NCBI GenBank assembly: GCA_023375785.1 | Contig: SZWC01000829.1 | Span: forward strand, 157,298-221,297 | DNA: 64,000 nt | Origin: Penium margaritaceum | Taxonomy: Eukaryota > Streptophyta > Zygnematophyceae > Desmidiales > Peniaceae | Reading direction: 5' to 3' | Shown here: positions 10,011 through 21,575 of the stretch, one piece after another | Layout: every line of letters starts with the position of its first letter | Numbering within the stretch: the first letter of the stretch is position 1 | The notes under the pieces: model-generated | The model's input: the letters and a program-made list of their open reading frames with translations, nothing else | Database searches by the model: none | What the model was told of the DNA's origin: nothing | Program-made: the position numbers and the translations under genes

Positions 10011-11823
10011 ACCCATCGAGCACAACGGATACCTGCTCGCGGAAGCACAGGCCAAAGCGTGCGGTGGAGAGGATGTAGCGCACACACCGGATTGTGGCCT
10101 CCAGTGTTTGCTCGCGTGGAGCCTGCGAGAACTGCGCGAGCAGGTTGACAGTGGAGGCAATGTCGGGCCGTGTCGTGGTGGCCAAGTACATGAGCGAGCC
10201 AATGACTCGCAGGTACAGGGTCACATCCACTGGCTCCCCCACGTCAGCTGGGTCACCCACCTTCAGGGCGGCCTGTTCCTCTAGGTTCATGGGCGTGTAG
10301 GCCGTGCGGATGGCAGCGAGGAGGTCGGCAAAGCTCACCCCCACAGTCTCTGCGTAGTGTCCCTGATGGACACGGAGTGTACGGTGGACACGGTTGCGTA
10401 CGATCTCCATCCCCGAAACGACGGAGGCCTCACCAAGATCTTTCATCTTGTAGGCCGAGGAGAGAACGGCCTTGGCAGCGTTCACTACTCTCAGGTCAGG
10501 CGAGGCGATCTGAAGATCGTCCACGTAGACGAGGATGGCAGAGAGCGGTGCCGGGGATTGTGAGAGGAACAGGGATGGGTCAGCATCACTCTCAACATAC
10601 CCAGCGCGTCTCAGCGTGCTGGTGATCTCCTGGTTCCAGCAGCAAGGTGACTGTTTCAGGCTGTACAAGGCCTTCCGCAGCTGGTATACACGACCGGTGC
10701 CATCCTCAAAGCCGGGTGGCTGGACCATGTAGATCTCCTCCTCAAGGTCCCCGTTCAGGAATGCGTTGTTGACATCCATGTGATGGAGTTCCCAATCGTG
10801 CTGTGCCGCCTGGCTCAGCAACGTAAGCGTGGTCGTCATACGCCCGACAGGGGCAAAGGTCTCAGTGTAGTCCACGCCAGGGACCTGAGAGAAGCCTTTC
10901 GCTGTCAGGTGCGCTTTGTAGCGCTCCACATTGCCGTTTGGCTTGAGCTTCTTGTGTAGAACCCACTTGGCCTTGATGGCCTTGCGGTTCTTTGGCAAGT
11001 CCACCAGCTCAAAGACGCCGTGCTCTCGGATGGCATCGAGCTCAGCCTGGCAGGCAACGCACCACTGCTCAGCGTCGGAGGTTGACAAGGCCTCAGGCAG
11101 ACTGGTGGGATCAGGAGATAGTACTGGTGCACTGCGTGTAGCCAGGGCATATGCCGTAGAGGGAGGGTCGACCGTCACCATGACCTCAGCGGCGTCACGA
11201 GCAAGATCGCGCTCATGAGCAAGTAGTGCTATACCAGTGGTACAGCCACGGTGAACCTCGGCGAGGCCACGAGCACTCAGGCCAAGGGCCTTCGTGTCCG
11301 GGTCACCGCTGACGACGCTGCACGTAGGGCGTGGACAGAGACGTCCGCCGGGTGCCCGTGTGTGGGGGTCCGACGTGGCAGGAGCAGTGGGTGCTACTGA
11401 CTCATATGCCGATGTGGATTGCACGGCAGGCGCGCCACTGGAGGCTGGCGTGGCCTCATCAGCCGGGGACGGGGCCACGGCAGATGGAGACATTTCCGCG
11501 ACTGGAGGCAGGGATGGGTCAGAGCCAAACATGGACGTGGACGCAGGATACGGCACAGCCTCAGATGCCGAAGCAGGCGCAGGACCCGGCAGAGCCTCAG
11601 ACGTGGAGATAGGCGCCGGATCCGGCAGAGCCTGAGATGTGGAGACAGAATCGGACGCACACTGGGACACGGGCGACAGCGGAGAGTTAGGGGCAGAGGA
11701 GTGAGCCCTAGATGGGGCGGGGCCCGGGGTGCCGGTGGACATAACCTCTTGGGAGGGACAACCCTTGGGGTGTCGGTGACGGAGTGACCGTACTGGATGG
11801 GGGCACTGTGCCAACCGTGCCAA
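10011..11823 (-). pseudogene. Element A reverse transcriptase region and upstream linker
   Basis: A frame of about 600 codons on the minus strand. The N-terminal third is a Pro/Ser/Ala-rich linker. Reverse transcriptase follows with AIKAKWVLHKKLKPNG, a DYTETFAPVGR block, LYSLKQSPCCWN and YVDDLQIASP, then the thumb/connection region, stopping in DGYT where element B interrupts RNase H. It is the longest open stretch of element A. Confidence 0.88.
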
Positions 11824-11832
11824 TAGCCTCCC

Positions 11833-13753
11833 CTACACTACGGGGTCGGGGACACCCAAGGGCATGCACAGCATGCAGAGCGTAGATGCGGGCAAGGTCA
11901 TGAAAGGTGAGATGCTCGAAGAAGAGAGTGTCACGAGACTCCACGATGTGGCGTCGCTCAAGGTCCCAAAACTGCCAGGCCTTGGACCGCAAGGCAACGC
12001 CAACAAAGGGGAAAATGCGGCCCCGTAGAGAGAGCTTGCTCCCTTGCTACTCCGGTGTGAACCAGACGCAGGCAAGGGAGCCCCAGACATGGGCCAGGCT
12101 CAGATCCGGGAGACGCCTGTACCACAGTTCGTAGGGTGTGGGATGACTGGGGAGGGGGCCGTGGGGAATGCGGTTCTAGACCCAGGTCATGTACGCCATG
12201 CCCTCGAAGGCAAAGGCCTCAGGCATGGCGCTGTCGGTGCACATGGCGTGGACCACATCCTCCATGGTTCCAGCCCTCTGAGACACCATTATGTTGGGGG
12301 GTGGTGGGAGTGGAGAGGTTGTGGAAGACACCAAGCTCGATGAAGGAGCGGGCCATGTCACCGAGGTACTCACAGCCGCGGTCCGAGAAAAAGGTCTGAA
12401 GGCGGTGGGGAGACTGGCACTCGGCCATGACCAGCCAAATGCAGACTGCAATGGCGGCATCGCTCTTTTGACTCAGACTGTAGACCCAACGCATGCGCGT
12501 GACGTCATCAGTCAACGTCAGGACGTAGCGACCGCGGTCCTCCTAAAACTCGACAAGGAGCGGCCCCATGAGGTTGGAGTGGACTAGCTCCAAGGGCCGA
12601 CGAGCCTTGGAGATAGACGCAGGATAGGTGGACCGGTGCATTTTGCCTTCAGCACAGGCCAGGCAATCGGTCGTGGGAGGCGCCTTGAAGGATGCCGCAT
12701 CAAGACCGAGAGCGGGCTTAGTGCAGACCAGCATGTCGACAGCCCCCAGGTGCACATGACAAAGGCGGCGATGCAGGAGATGGTTGTGCTCGGGGGATAG
12801 AGCACCAGCGACAAAATCACAAGTAGTGTAAGACGAAGGCAAAGGGGGTGCACTTGCACAGGACCCAGAAATGTGATATAGATCATCGACGACCGTTCCG
12901 CTGAGGACGGTCTCCTCAGTGTCACGCACAAAAATGTGAGCATCAGCAGCTGTGTGCGTGACACCGAGGCCCATCTTGGTGTAAGCACGGACAGGCAGCA
13001 AACTGAGTTCTAGATCAGGGACAAAGAGGACGTCGGAGATATGTATACGGGACCAGCGGGCCCGGTGAACTGCACAACCCCAACACCCTGGACAGGGACC
13101 TCATGGCCAGCTTCAATGCGAACAGAGCGAACAATGCCAACAGGATGCACGACGACAAAGGTGTCACGGCGACACGTCATGTGGTGGGTGGCGCTAGAGT
13201 CAACAACCCAGGTGGCGTCGGTGACACAGATACAAGGGGCAACGTGGCACTCGACGACGGAACAAGGCGTGGCAGCAGGGCGCTCACTGGGGGACACAAC
13301 AAGGCGACCAACAGAGCGCACATGAGCCGCATGCAACCAAGATACATCGTCAGGTCCTTCACGCGCACACCGCTGGACATGGGGACCACCACAGGCATCA
13401 TCACACAACAACACAGACAATCTATAGGCAGTAGGACCCCTTGACTCAGTCAACTCACTCGCACCTCCCTGAGATGAGCGCAGGGCGAGAAGCTGGTGCA
13501 GCTCGGCGATCGTTCTGTCGCGTTCGGCGAGTGCCTGGTCGCGGGGATCGGTGAAGGAGCCTATTGTGGTGGCGGACTCCTCTGGGAAGGCTGCGGTAGT
13601 GACAGCTGAGCGGGCAGTTGCACTGAACGTCTGGCGCACGCGCGCCTCGTGCGCCTGCTGCAGCCCACGGGTGACCTTGGCCCAGTCCAACGGGCGGCCT
13701 GTCAGACGAGTGCAGTCGGGATAGCGATGGTTACCTGTGCAGTTGAAGCACAC
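11833..13753 (-). pseudogene. Element A zinc knuckle, protease and integrase remnant
   Basis: On the minus strand from the right: knuckle CFNCTGNHRYPDC near 13750-13710, protease signature VVDSSATHHMTC near 13220-13180, integrase zinc-binding part (LLHRRLCHVH then CLACAEGKMHR) in 12800-12620, and catalytic-core pieces down to about 11850, including the SKAWQFWDLERRHIVESRD segment typical of the copia integrase end. Broken. Confidence 0.83.
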
Positions 13754-13759
13754 AAGCCG

Positions 13760-14815
13760 GCGACCCGTTGTGCTGCTGGATCCACTACTGTCGCTGCTGG
13801 CGCCACTGCCGCCACCGCTGCTGCTGCTATTGCGGCTGACACTGCTGGTGCTAGTGCCACTGCTGGTCCCGCTGCTAGAACCACCACCTTATGATTTGCG
13901 ACCCTTCTTTCCCTGAGCTGGGGCTGCTGTAGCTGTAGACAGCGAGGAGGGGGATGTGGCGACAACTGCAGTTGAAGCGGTGCTGCGACGAGCACGGTTT
14001 GTAGCGTCCATGTCGGCAACCTCCAGGAAGTGAATGGTGGCCCAGCGTAGCAGGGTCCCGTCGCTCGCCATGTCGCAAAGCAGAGTCTGGTCAAAGTTAC
14101 TGAAGACACGCGCGTAGTCGAGGTGAATGTCGTAGAGGATGATCTGGAGTGCGGAGTAGTGCGCAGGGGCATCGTCTCCCAGCTCCTCGTAAAGCTGGAT
14201 CGCCTAACGCTAGTAGTCAGCGGGAGATTCTTGAGGAGTCTGGCAGAGGGAGTTGAAGTCGGCGAGGCGCTAGGACGTCAGGGCCAGGGTGGCGCCCTAA
14301 AAAATAGTGATAGCTAGTGTCCACGCCTTGCGAGGGTTAGCTCCTGAGCCAGTCAGCGGATCGCCAAGGAACTAATTGAAGTCCTTGGTGAAGTCTGGGG
14401 CGGCCTTCATCAGACCGGAGGCGACATGGACCGCCATCTGCGTCTGGGCAGGGTCAGACGCCTTGTAGGGGGTGAGGTAGTAGGTGAGGACTCCCTCGCT
14501 CATGGCCCACATGCGAAAACGTGGCTCCCAAGACGTGTAGTCGTTCCCAGTCCGGAAGATGGAAGGGTCCGATTCAAACCACTTGGGTGGCTTGACCGTC
14601 GGTAGAGCAACGGTTGAAGCCACCGCGGGACCGGGCATAGAGGAGACAGCCCCCTTGTCCAGGCGGGCCCGCAAAGCCAGCTCCTCAAAGCTCAGAGGGC
14701 GCCGAGACGGGCTCAGGCCGGCGTTGGTGCTGGATCTCGTGCCTCGGAGGGCGGCATTGGCCTCACGTGCTCTGCGGCGGGCCTCCAGGCGGATGAGGCG
14801 TGCTCGCAGCACCTC
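13760..14815 (-). pseudogene. Element A gag remnant
   Basis: Minus-strand gag-like DNA. An Arg/Ala-rich helical N-terminus (MLRARLIRLEARRRAREANA) begins at 14812. A PPKWFESDPS..SWEPRFRMWAMSEGVLTYY block follows, matching the VWAISEGVWPYY segment of element B gag. A Ser/Gly-rich part leads to the zinc knuckle. Broken. Confidence 0.75.
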
Positions 14816-15099
14816 CTCCTCACCCTCCTCGCCAAAGTCGGAGAGGGTCTTTGCAACCTTGTCTGCATTGCCACCGAGAGTGAGGTGGTCCTCGCTTGGG
14901 TCTGCTGATGGGTGCTGCTGGTGTTGCTAGGCCTGCTGCTGCTGAGGCAGTAGGCCCATGATCAGGTCCTGCAGCTCAGCGTCCTACTTCGTCGGAGTAT
15001 TGCGACTTTCCACCTGTAGGTCAGCCAACGCGCACACTTGGCGCGCCAATGTCGTCGGGCTCGGCGGCCGCTACTACTCTTGCTGATGTAGCTACCGTT

Positions 15100-15800
15100 G
15101 TGGTGATGATGGCGGCGCTCGGAGTTGGCCGCTGACGGAGCTGCCATCGGTAGCTACGTCGGTGGTAGCGCTGGCAGGGGTTTGCTTCGGCATGATGACC
15201 GGTTGCTCCCCCCTTTTTCTTGGTTACTGCCGCGGAACGCTGCCGCGTATTACTGCTGCGGAATGTTACCGCAGAACGTTGCCGATAAATACCACCGCGG
15301 AATGCTACCGCTGAACACCTCCGCGGAACACTTCCATGGAACGCCGCCGCGGAACACTACGGAGTTGCAGTGGAGCAGCTGCCGCGGTCGTGTCGATGCG
15401 GAACACGATGGGGTGCTGCGATCTGCTCGGGCACCACCGTCGGTGTGTTCCACAGTCACTGCGAAGTGGCCGCGTCTGGCAACCGCGGAATTGCCGCGGA
15501 ACTGACGCGGACTTGTGACCGTGGAGCACCGACAAGCAGCACCGGCGTGTTCCAGAACCGCCGAGGGGCTGCGGAGGCGGAATGACACGGATCCGCAGAA
15601 CACCGCGGATCTGCCGCGACACTGTCACCACGAAGTGATGTACATGGAACGCCGTGTACCACCGCGGCACCATAGGTGCGTTCCGCTGCGGCCATGCAGT
15701 TGCCGCATCCGCCGCGGAGGCCTTGTCGCCGCAGAGCACCGCGGACTTTGCACGGAGTGGCTGCTGCTATCGCGGAGCGACTGCAGAATGGCTGCGGAGA
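15100..15800 (-). repeat. Element A leader with CCGCGGAA motifs
   Basis: Between gag and primer site the DNA is built of degenerate trinucleotide-rich sequence in which CCGCGGAA-like motifs recur many times in both orientations at uneven, roughly 15-40 base steps. Long frames here on either strand are low-complexity artefacts. Confidence 0.65.
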
Positions 15801-15960
15801 TCTTAAAAAAAAAACAATCGGAGTGGTGGTGGGCACTCCCAGGACCTCCCGCCCAGGCAGTGGGCACTGCTGCTACTGCTACTCAAGGCAATGGTTGCGA
15901 TTGCTCACGGATACTACGGTTGCTGCGTCTCTGCTACGCAGCTGTACAAGCACTGGCTCG

Positions 15961-15974
15961 TCGCTCTGATACCA
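15961..15974 (-). other. Element A primer-binding site
   Basis: On the minus strand TGGTATCAGAGCGA directly follows the upstream LTR end (CTTTCA). It matches the initiator-Met tRNA primer site of plant copia elements. Confidence 0.9.
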
Positions 15975-16510
15975 TGAAAGACAACTTCCTAGCAATGTTG
16001 TCGCTGTCGCGGCAGTACAAGCTGGCCAGCTAACTCACTAGCACCGAGAGGTGGAGGTGAGAGCAGCATGGGGTTGGCTAGGGACACAAGTACAAGTGTC
16101 AGAAGCTGCAAAATGTTGAATTGTGCAGAGAGAGATGACAACTGAGGCCAGAACAGCCTAAATAGCGTCACAGCCCTAGTGGATGTGCACACACGCGGCG
16201 CACAAGGGCGCTGTTTTCTAGCAGTACAATACAGTGGCAAAACCATAGTTTTGACCATAACTCCCTGTAGACACGTCAGAACGACAAGACGTTTGAACCA
16301 GAACGGCCACATCGACAAGATCTACGTCTTGATAGGCTCCACACCTATGTGCTGTCCCACAGCACGAATCTAAAAAACACGAGAGTCTTCTGGGCGCCAG
16401 TCGCCGCCGGCCGCCGGTCTTCTGCCACCGTCACCATTCTCAGGGATCTACACGTGAACGGACATGAGCCGAGGGGTCACCGTAAGCCCTGTATGACACA
16501 CACAATAACA
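15975..16510 (-). repeat. Element A 5' LTR
   Basis: 536 bases, partner of 1082-1617. It is followed on the right by target copy TCTTG at 16511-16515, which fixes the outer edge of element A. Confidence 0.95.
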
Positions 16511-16549
16511 TCTTGTACCGAAGTAGCGATGCGTTTTTTTGTGTGTGTA

Positions 16550-17898
16550 GTTAGAAATATTTTAGGGCATGAAGGCCTATGCAAAAACGAACATGGGCTC
16601 TGTGTGTGAGGGCAATGCAAAACGGCAAGAATTTGGCTAAGTCTAGAACGCAAAATATGAAAGAACAAGGAAAGTTTACAAATGAGCCCCTAGCGGGCTT
16701 ATGTAGGGGCGCCGACAGCTAGCCGCACTGGGCCCCGTCACCCCTGTTGAACCAAAACGAGTCAGCGGGGAGAACACACTGCATACACCACAAGAACAAG
16801 AATTGTGGTCTCCTCAAGGCACCGGAACAGCTCTTCGAGTTCCCGGGTCTCGACCACCGGGAAAGTACGCGCAGTGCTAGAAAAACCCAAAATCAGCATA
16901 CAAACATCCAAAACGGCTTACCGAACATCCTAAGCCCTACTACAACCATCGAGTCTCCTCGTCGCACTACTACAGTCCAACAGGTGCGCAAGTCTCAACC
17001 CACCGAGAAAACTCTCCTACTTCCCAACAAGCCTACAGGACTGCCGGAACGCATCAACCGCGTCTCCCCGGCGGTGTCCTAGGTGCTGGAGAAGTCTCGG
17101 TACAGTCCGGAGGCCCGTCGTGTCGTCACACCCTGCTCTAGCAGGGTGTGACGACAACATATGCCAAACCACAATGTGCACCAGTCAACCACATTGACTG
17201 GTGCACATTGTGGTAGAGCAGGGTGTGACGACACGACGGGCCTCCGGACTGTACCGAGACTTCTCCGGACTGTACCGAGACAACATATGCCAAACCACAA
17301 TGTGCACCAGTCAATGAATGAAGGCATGGAACAACAACATATGCCAAACCACAATGTGCACCAGTCAACCACACACACATACACAACAGTTGTCCATCTA
17401 AGGACTCCTCACGACACTGGCACATCATACCAAGTGTCCGGGTCTAGACCATGAAAAGAGTCATGCACACGTACACAAACCAGCATAATGCACATCATAC
17501 ACATGTCAGGCGGCAAGAGGGTCTCCTCGTGACATTGGCGATACTAATGCCCGGGTCACGACCACTACGAGCAATCCAACAGGTGTCTGTGTGCCGACCA
17601 CAATAGCATCATCAATCAACACATAGGATCATAGGGGGTCTCCTTGTAACACGGGTGTACCTCACCACGTGTCTGGGTCTCGACCACTATGAGCAAATCT
17701 GCTGGCATGCACATGCCACACGTAGTATGGCCACACACCAAGACACATGACCCCATGGTCTCCTCGTGACACTGGTGCAACCAACCAAGTGTCTAGATCT
17801 TGGCCAACAGAGGGTGGCTGTAGTATGCTCATAGCAGAGCATGGACCCCTCGCCATGCGTCTCCCATAATGTTGCGTCAGGTCGAGGTCCACACAACA
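16550..17898 (-). repeat. Element E 3' LTR with periodic internal repeats
   Basis: About 1.35 kb. A degenerate unit (GGTCTCCTCGTGACACTGG, then a CCGGGTCTCGACCAC block and GAGAAA) recurs at about 16806, 16951, 17085, 17401, 17519, 17637 and 17757. The last four copies are 118, 118 and 120 bases apart. The partner LTR has the first copies at about 22595, 22748 and 22876. A scrambled inverted-repeat block interrupts it at 17089-17368. Confidence 0.7.
17089..17368. repeat. Complex inverted and direct repeat block inside element E LTR
   Basis: A 51-base segment at 17089-17139 recurs inverted and unchanged at 17215-17265. Inside lie a near-perfect hairpin (16-base arms at 17122-17137 and 17140-17155, 2-base spacer) and a second one (19-base arms at 17168-17186 and 17196-17214). 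A 35-base unit starting CAACATATGCC occurs in direct order near 17154, 17281 and 17334. A partial copy of the 51-base segment follows at 17266-17281. Confidence 0.9.
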
Positions 17899-20350
17899 CT
17901 CCCCCTGGGCAGATGAACCTGGCGGCAATATCCTTGATGGAGATGCTAATGCCGTAGCTGAAAAGATCCTGGGCAATCAATCAGGTAGTCTTTCCCTCAT
18001 GTAGAGATAGCTCTCCCTGTCATGTATGAGTCGGCTCCCTCCCTCAAAGACGAAGTGGTGTCTACGGCTATGACTCCACGTCGCAACTCCATCACCTGGA
18101 GTGTACCAGTAATCGTGTGACTGCCAAGGGTCCCAACTCACAGTCTCTCCTCTTTCTGCTCTATTGCGATGCATCTATGTATGCCGGAGGAAAGGGAATG
18201 GACGAGCAGCACGCGAGCATGGATGAAGCGGCGGAGCTGGCCTCCATTATGGGATAGAGCACCCTGAGGCACAGGGGTGTACGGAACAAAGAGGAGGGCT
18301 AGGGCGACGAACCGGATCACCACTCATCAACAAAGGTGACGATGGAGCAGCTAAGTTGGGTGGATGAAGGTGCGTGATGGCAGTAGCAGAAGGAGGAGCG
18401 ATGACGGAGTGGACAGGAACAACCGAAGGCATGCTCAGCTCTCTTATGGTAGTGTCTCCATTGAATTTCATACTGAGAGGTACTACAGGATCCTCCCTGC
18501 GTATGGGTGTGCGAGGTCCTGGTAGTGGAAAGCTCGTGCCAATAGTGCTGATGCTCCCCTCCTCTGAGAATCGCTCACGCGCTGCCATCACCTCTCGTTG
18601 CAGCATCACTATACGCTCTTGCAAGTCAGCGTAATGTGCCTTGGACATGTGAAGGTGGTCCATGTCTGCCTTGTGTCGGATACACTCTGCCTCACTAGAT
18701 GCTGCACATGCAGACTGCAGAACTCGTGAGTATAGCTCCATCTGCATCTTTACTGCTGAAGACGATGGAACGGGTGCTGCTACATCCTGGGGGTCAATCA
18801 AACTTGCAATGTGCTGAGACGCTAGAACATCGGATGCAGTTGTAGGTGTTGCATCCACACCACAACTTGTGTCTGTCATACGAGTTGGAATGAGTAGTCG
18901 CATGCCGAGAGAGAAGGAGGAGGAGTCATCAGAGTCCGTGGGGCATGAGGAAACATCGTCTGTGTAGGTTCTGCCACTCTCAGCGTCGATGTGATCAGCA
19001 GGGTCACCAACAGGTAAACACCAAACGACATAATTCAACTCCTGCTGATGAGGTGACCCCATCCGCGTGTACGGATCTGCTCCAATGTCCTCGACTACTT
19101 TTGTAGTGGACACAAGTGTGTAGAATTCCGGCTCAACAATGCCTATTAAGGCGACCAACAAGAGAGCCAGCGCTCACACACCGTCTCGCCAAGAAGCCTG
19201 GTCGCCTGCTCAATAATGGAGTGAGGACTACCATCTTACTCCGTCATGTGTGTCGTCGCTCTGTCGTGTGTACGGGAACCCGTAGACTCTGGGAACATGG
19301 GCGACTCCTCATGCTGAAGCTGGTCCTCAAGTAGCGTGGATGACATGGTGGAGCCTGCCGTGTCCGTTGCAACATATGTCCTAATGACATCTCTCAGAAT
19401 TGCTGCTCTCAAGAATGCCTCAACATGCAAAAGACCAGCCTGCCAACTCTGCTCATGCACTACGACCGTTGTTGGGCTTGTGTGAGCCCCGTGTGCCAAT
19501 GCCCAAGGAAGTTTGTATGGGGCATCCCAATCCGCACGATACTCCTGTGCCACCACAGGGCCACCACCGGTCAGAGCCGCGAGTGGCACCGTCCTGGGAC
19601 GCTATTCTTGCGCTCCTCCTCATGTCACATGCTGCTATGGAAGATCTGGATCTAGCCAGGATGTGGAAGTCGAAATCGATGACATGCAAGTCTCCACCAT
19701 GAACATCATGTGCTGTCACTGTATCATCAGACTTCACGTCATGTACTGTCACCGTATCAACTGAGTCAACCTGAGCTGACGTTCCGGCACCATGACCTGG
19801 CGCTAGTGCGAATCCTGTCGCTACAATTGCGACAGGCAATACGCGGCGATCCCACTCCCCCTCGACAGGTATCGCAACGGAAGCTGAGGAGGTGGAAGGT
19901 GTATCAAAAACCGGTACATCGTGCGCAGTGCTGACGCCAATGCCGTGAGGACACACGACTGGAACGGCTGCATGAACACATGTCATCGCGAGGTGGTATT
20001 GTGGTCGCAACAGAGTGGAGGATCGAAAGGATGGTGGCAGCCTAAGACTGACCGACAGGTGGAGCTGAAAGGACACCATCAGATGAGGAAGGAGGAGAGG
20101 ATGAAGGAGATGAGTTCAAGGAGGCCGTCGACGAACGAGAAGCAGAAACAAGCTCGGTGACGAGGAGGACACAAATTCACTGCACCATCTACCTCAGACC
20201 ATGGATCTCGGCGAATATGGTCGCCAGAGGTCCAGCTAGGGGATCTACCAACGCTGGCAGATCCACATGCCTTGGGGGACCCGTGCTTGGACAAGACTGA
20301 AGCCAAGGTGGATGCCAGCCAAGAGGGCGCGTCCAGTAGTGACGCCAACC
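17899..20350 (-). other. Element E internal region with uncharacterised frames
   Basis: On the minus strand the main frames are 19161-18247 (about 304 codons) and 20079-19453 (about 208 codons). The first has an acidic Ser/Asp-rich part (TDSDDSSSFSLG), then a predicted coiled coil near residues 150-200 (YADLQERIVMLQREVMAARE), then a Pro/Ser-rich tail. I recognise no family. A gag-like structural role is possible from position alone. Length and composition differ from the gag of A-D. Confidence 0.4.
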
Positions 20351-20959
20351 ATGACGTCCATCACCACAATAGTAGCAGGCGAACGCGCAAGGCGCTTGCT
20401 CAGATGTCTACACACTCATCTCGTGCGCCGAATGACAGATAGGTGCCAAATGCACCTACTCCCCGTAGTAAACACCAAGCCACGGGAGAGGATGAGACCG
20501 GTAGGTACTGTCACTCCAAGAGGTCACGGCGTCAGGGTCAGAAAATGTGAGGAGATGGGGTAAGTTGCACTACCACAGTACGCCTGGAATATGGAGTCTG
20601 ACGAGCTGAGACTACTAATGATGCTGCCAATAATGGAGTGAAGACTGCTCCAAGAACAGAAGGGGTGGCGGCGACAGGTGTGGCTACTGCTCCAAGCGGT
20701 AGACGACCCAGCCATCAGAGATGCAAAGACTTGAATCCACCTTTGTTCGTATGGAGTGAACTACGCGCACCAATCCTCGAATACCAGGGAGATGCTCGTC
20801 CACGATGCATCTCAAAAAAGAAATCGCCACTGATGACAATCTGCTGTCTGCGGGGATGGATGGATTGCAAACGCAGCTGCAACTGCCCCTCACTATGTAG
20901 TCATTGCAACTCCACCCGCTAGTGCTATTGCTACCATGAAAGCTGCTACTACTACGACG

Positions 20960-21180
20960 ATACTAGTTGTACAAGTTTTTTTCCTCCGTGTCCTTTTTTT
21001 TCTCTTGCCCTCAGCCCCCCTTTGTGTTTTTCCTTTGCCCTCACCCTCCTTTTCTTTTCCGCTCTCCCCTCTTCTCGCCCTCAGCCCCCGTTCTATGTTT
21101 GTTTGTTTTTTTTTCCCCCTCTTTTCCTCTCACTCTCAGGTATACCCTTTTTTGTACTTCTTTTTATCGTCCTCTCATTT
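20960..21180. repeat. Pyrimidine-rich tract (polypurine on the minus strand)
   Basis: More than 200 bases dominated by T and C, such as TTTTTTTTCCCCCTCTTTTCC, in element E. Read in element orientation it is a long A/G-rich tract. Frames through it are Phe/Leu/Ser/Pro-rich artefacts. Confidence 0.7.
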
Positions 21181-21259
21181 CTCGATTGCCCCTAAGGTGG
21201 AAAAATGGCGAACATAAGGGGTGGAATGGGGGGGGGAGGGAGGTGTCTGGCTTGTCCGG

Positions 21260-21575
21260 CCCTCCCTCCCATGCTCACTCGCTCGCTCGCTTGCTCGCTC
21301 GGCGAGCGAGCGAGCGAGCATGCGAGTGTGGGGGGAGGAGGGAGGAGGCTGGGGTCCGTCCCTCTCCACCGTTGGCCCCTCCGTCGGTCGGCCAACGGGG
21401 CCGACGGGGCCAACGGTCCCCTCCAAGGGGCCCCTTGGAGGGGGTTGGATGAGGCCCTCCGAGGGCCCCCTCGAGAGGGGAGGCTCGATGGGCTCGTAGG
21501 CCCCTTCTAAGGGGGTCCCTCTGTGGGGGTTCGAGGGGGCCCTTCGGACGAGGGCTGCGAGGCCCTCCTGCAGCA
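21260..21575. repeat. GAGC/GCTC inverted repeat and GC-rich palindromes in element E
   Basis: About 21278-21320 is (GCTC)n facing (GAGC)n. From 21360 to 21575 GGGCCC-centred palindromes follow, including a perfect 20-base palindrome at 21421-21440 (CTCCAAGGGG joined to its reverse complement). No coding signal. Confidence 0.75.

Larger units (their letters stand above)
1082..16510 (-). mobile_element. Element A: Ty1/copia LTR retrotransposon, broken, split by element B
   Basis: This is a copia element read on the minus strand. It has two 536-base LTRs (15975-16510 upstream, 1082-1617 downstream), an initiator-Met-type primer site next to the upstream LTR, a polypurine tract next to the downstream LTR, and a 5-base target duplication TCTTG at 1077-1081 and 16511-16515. 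Parts in coding order: CAG-like leader, gag, zinc knuckle, protease, integrase, reverse transcriptase, RNase H. Element B sits inside the RNase H region and separates its end (1742-2203) from the rest. The LTRs differ at about 43 of 536 positions by hand count (8%), which is a few million years if a plant-like rate applies. The element is broken in roughly ten places, though reverse transcriptase keeps a long open stretch. Confidence 0.93.

Noticed and set aside
17079-17454. Frames with a repeated WCTLWFGICC peptide
   Set aside because: The peptide repeats only because the DNA block is repeated and inverted; non-coding part of an LTR.
17395-17820. CRISPR array
   Set aside because: The repeats are degenerate, about 118 bases apart, inside an LTR of a eukaryotic retroelement; no cas genes or short uniform repeats.
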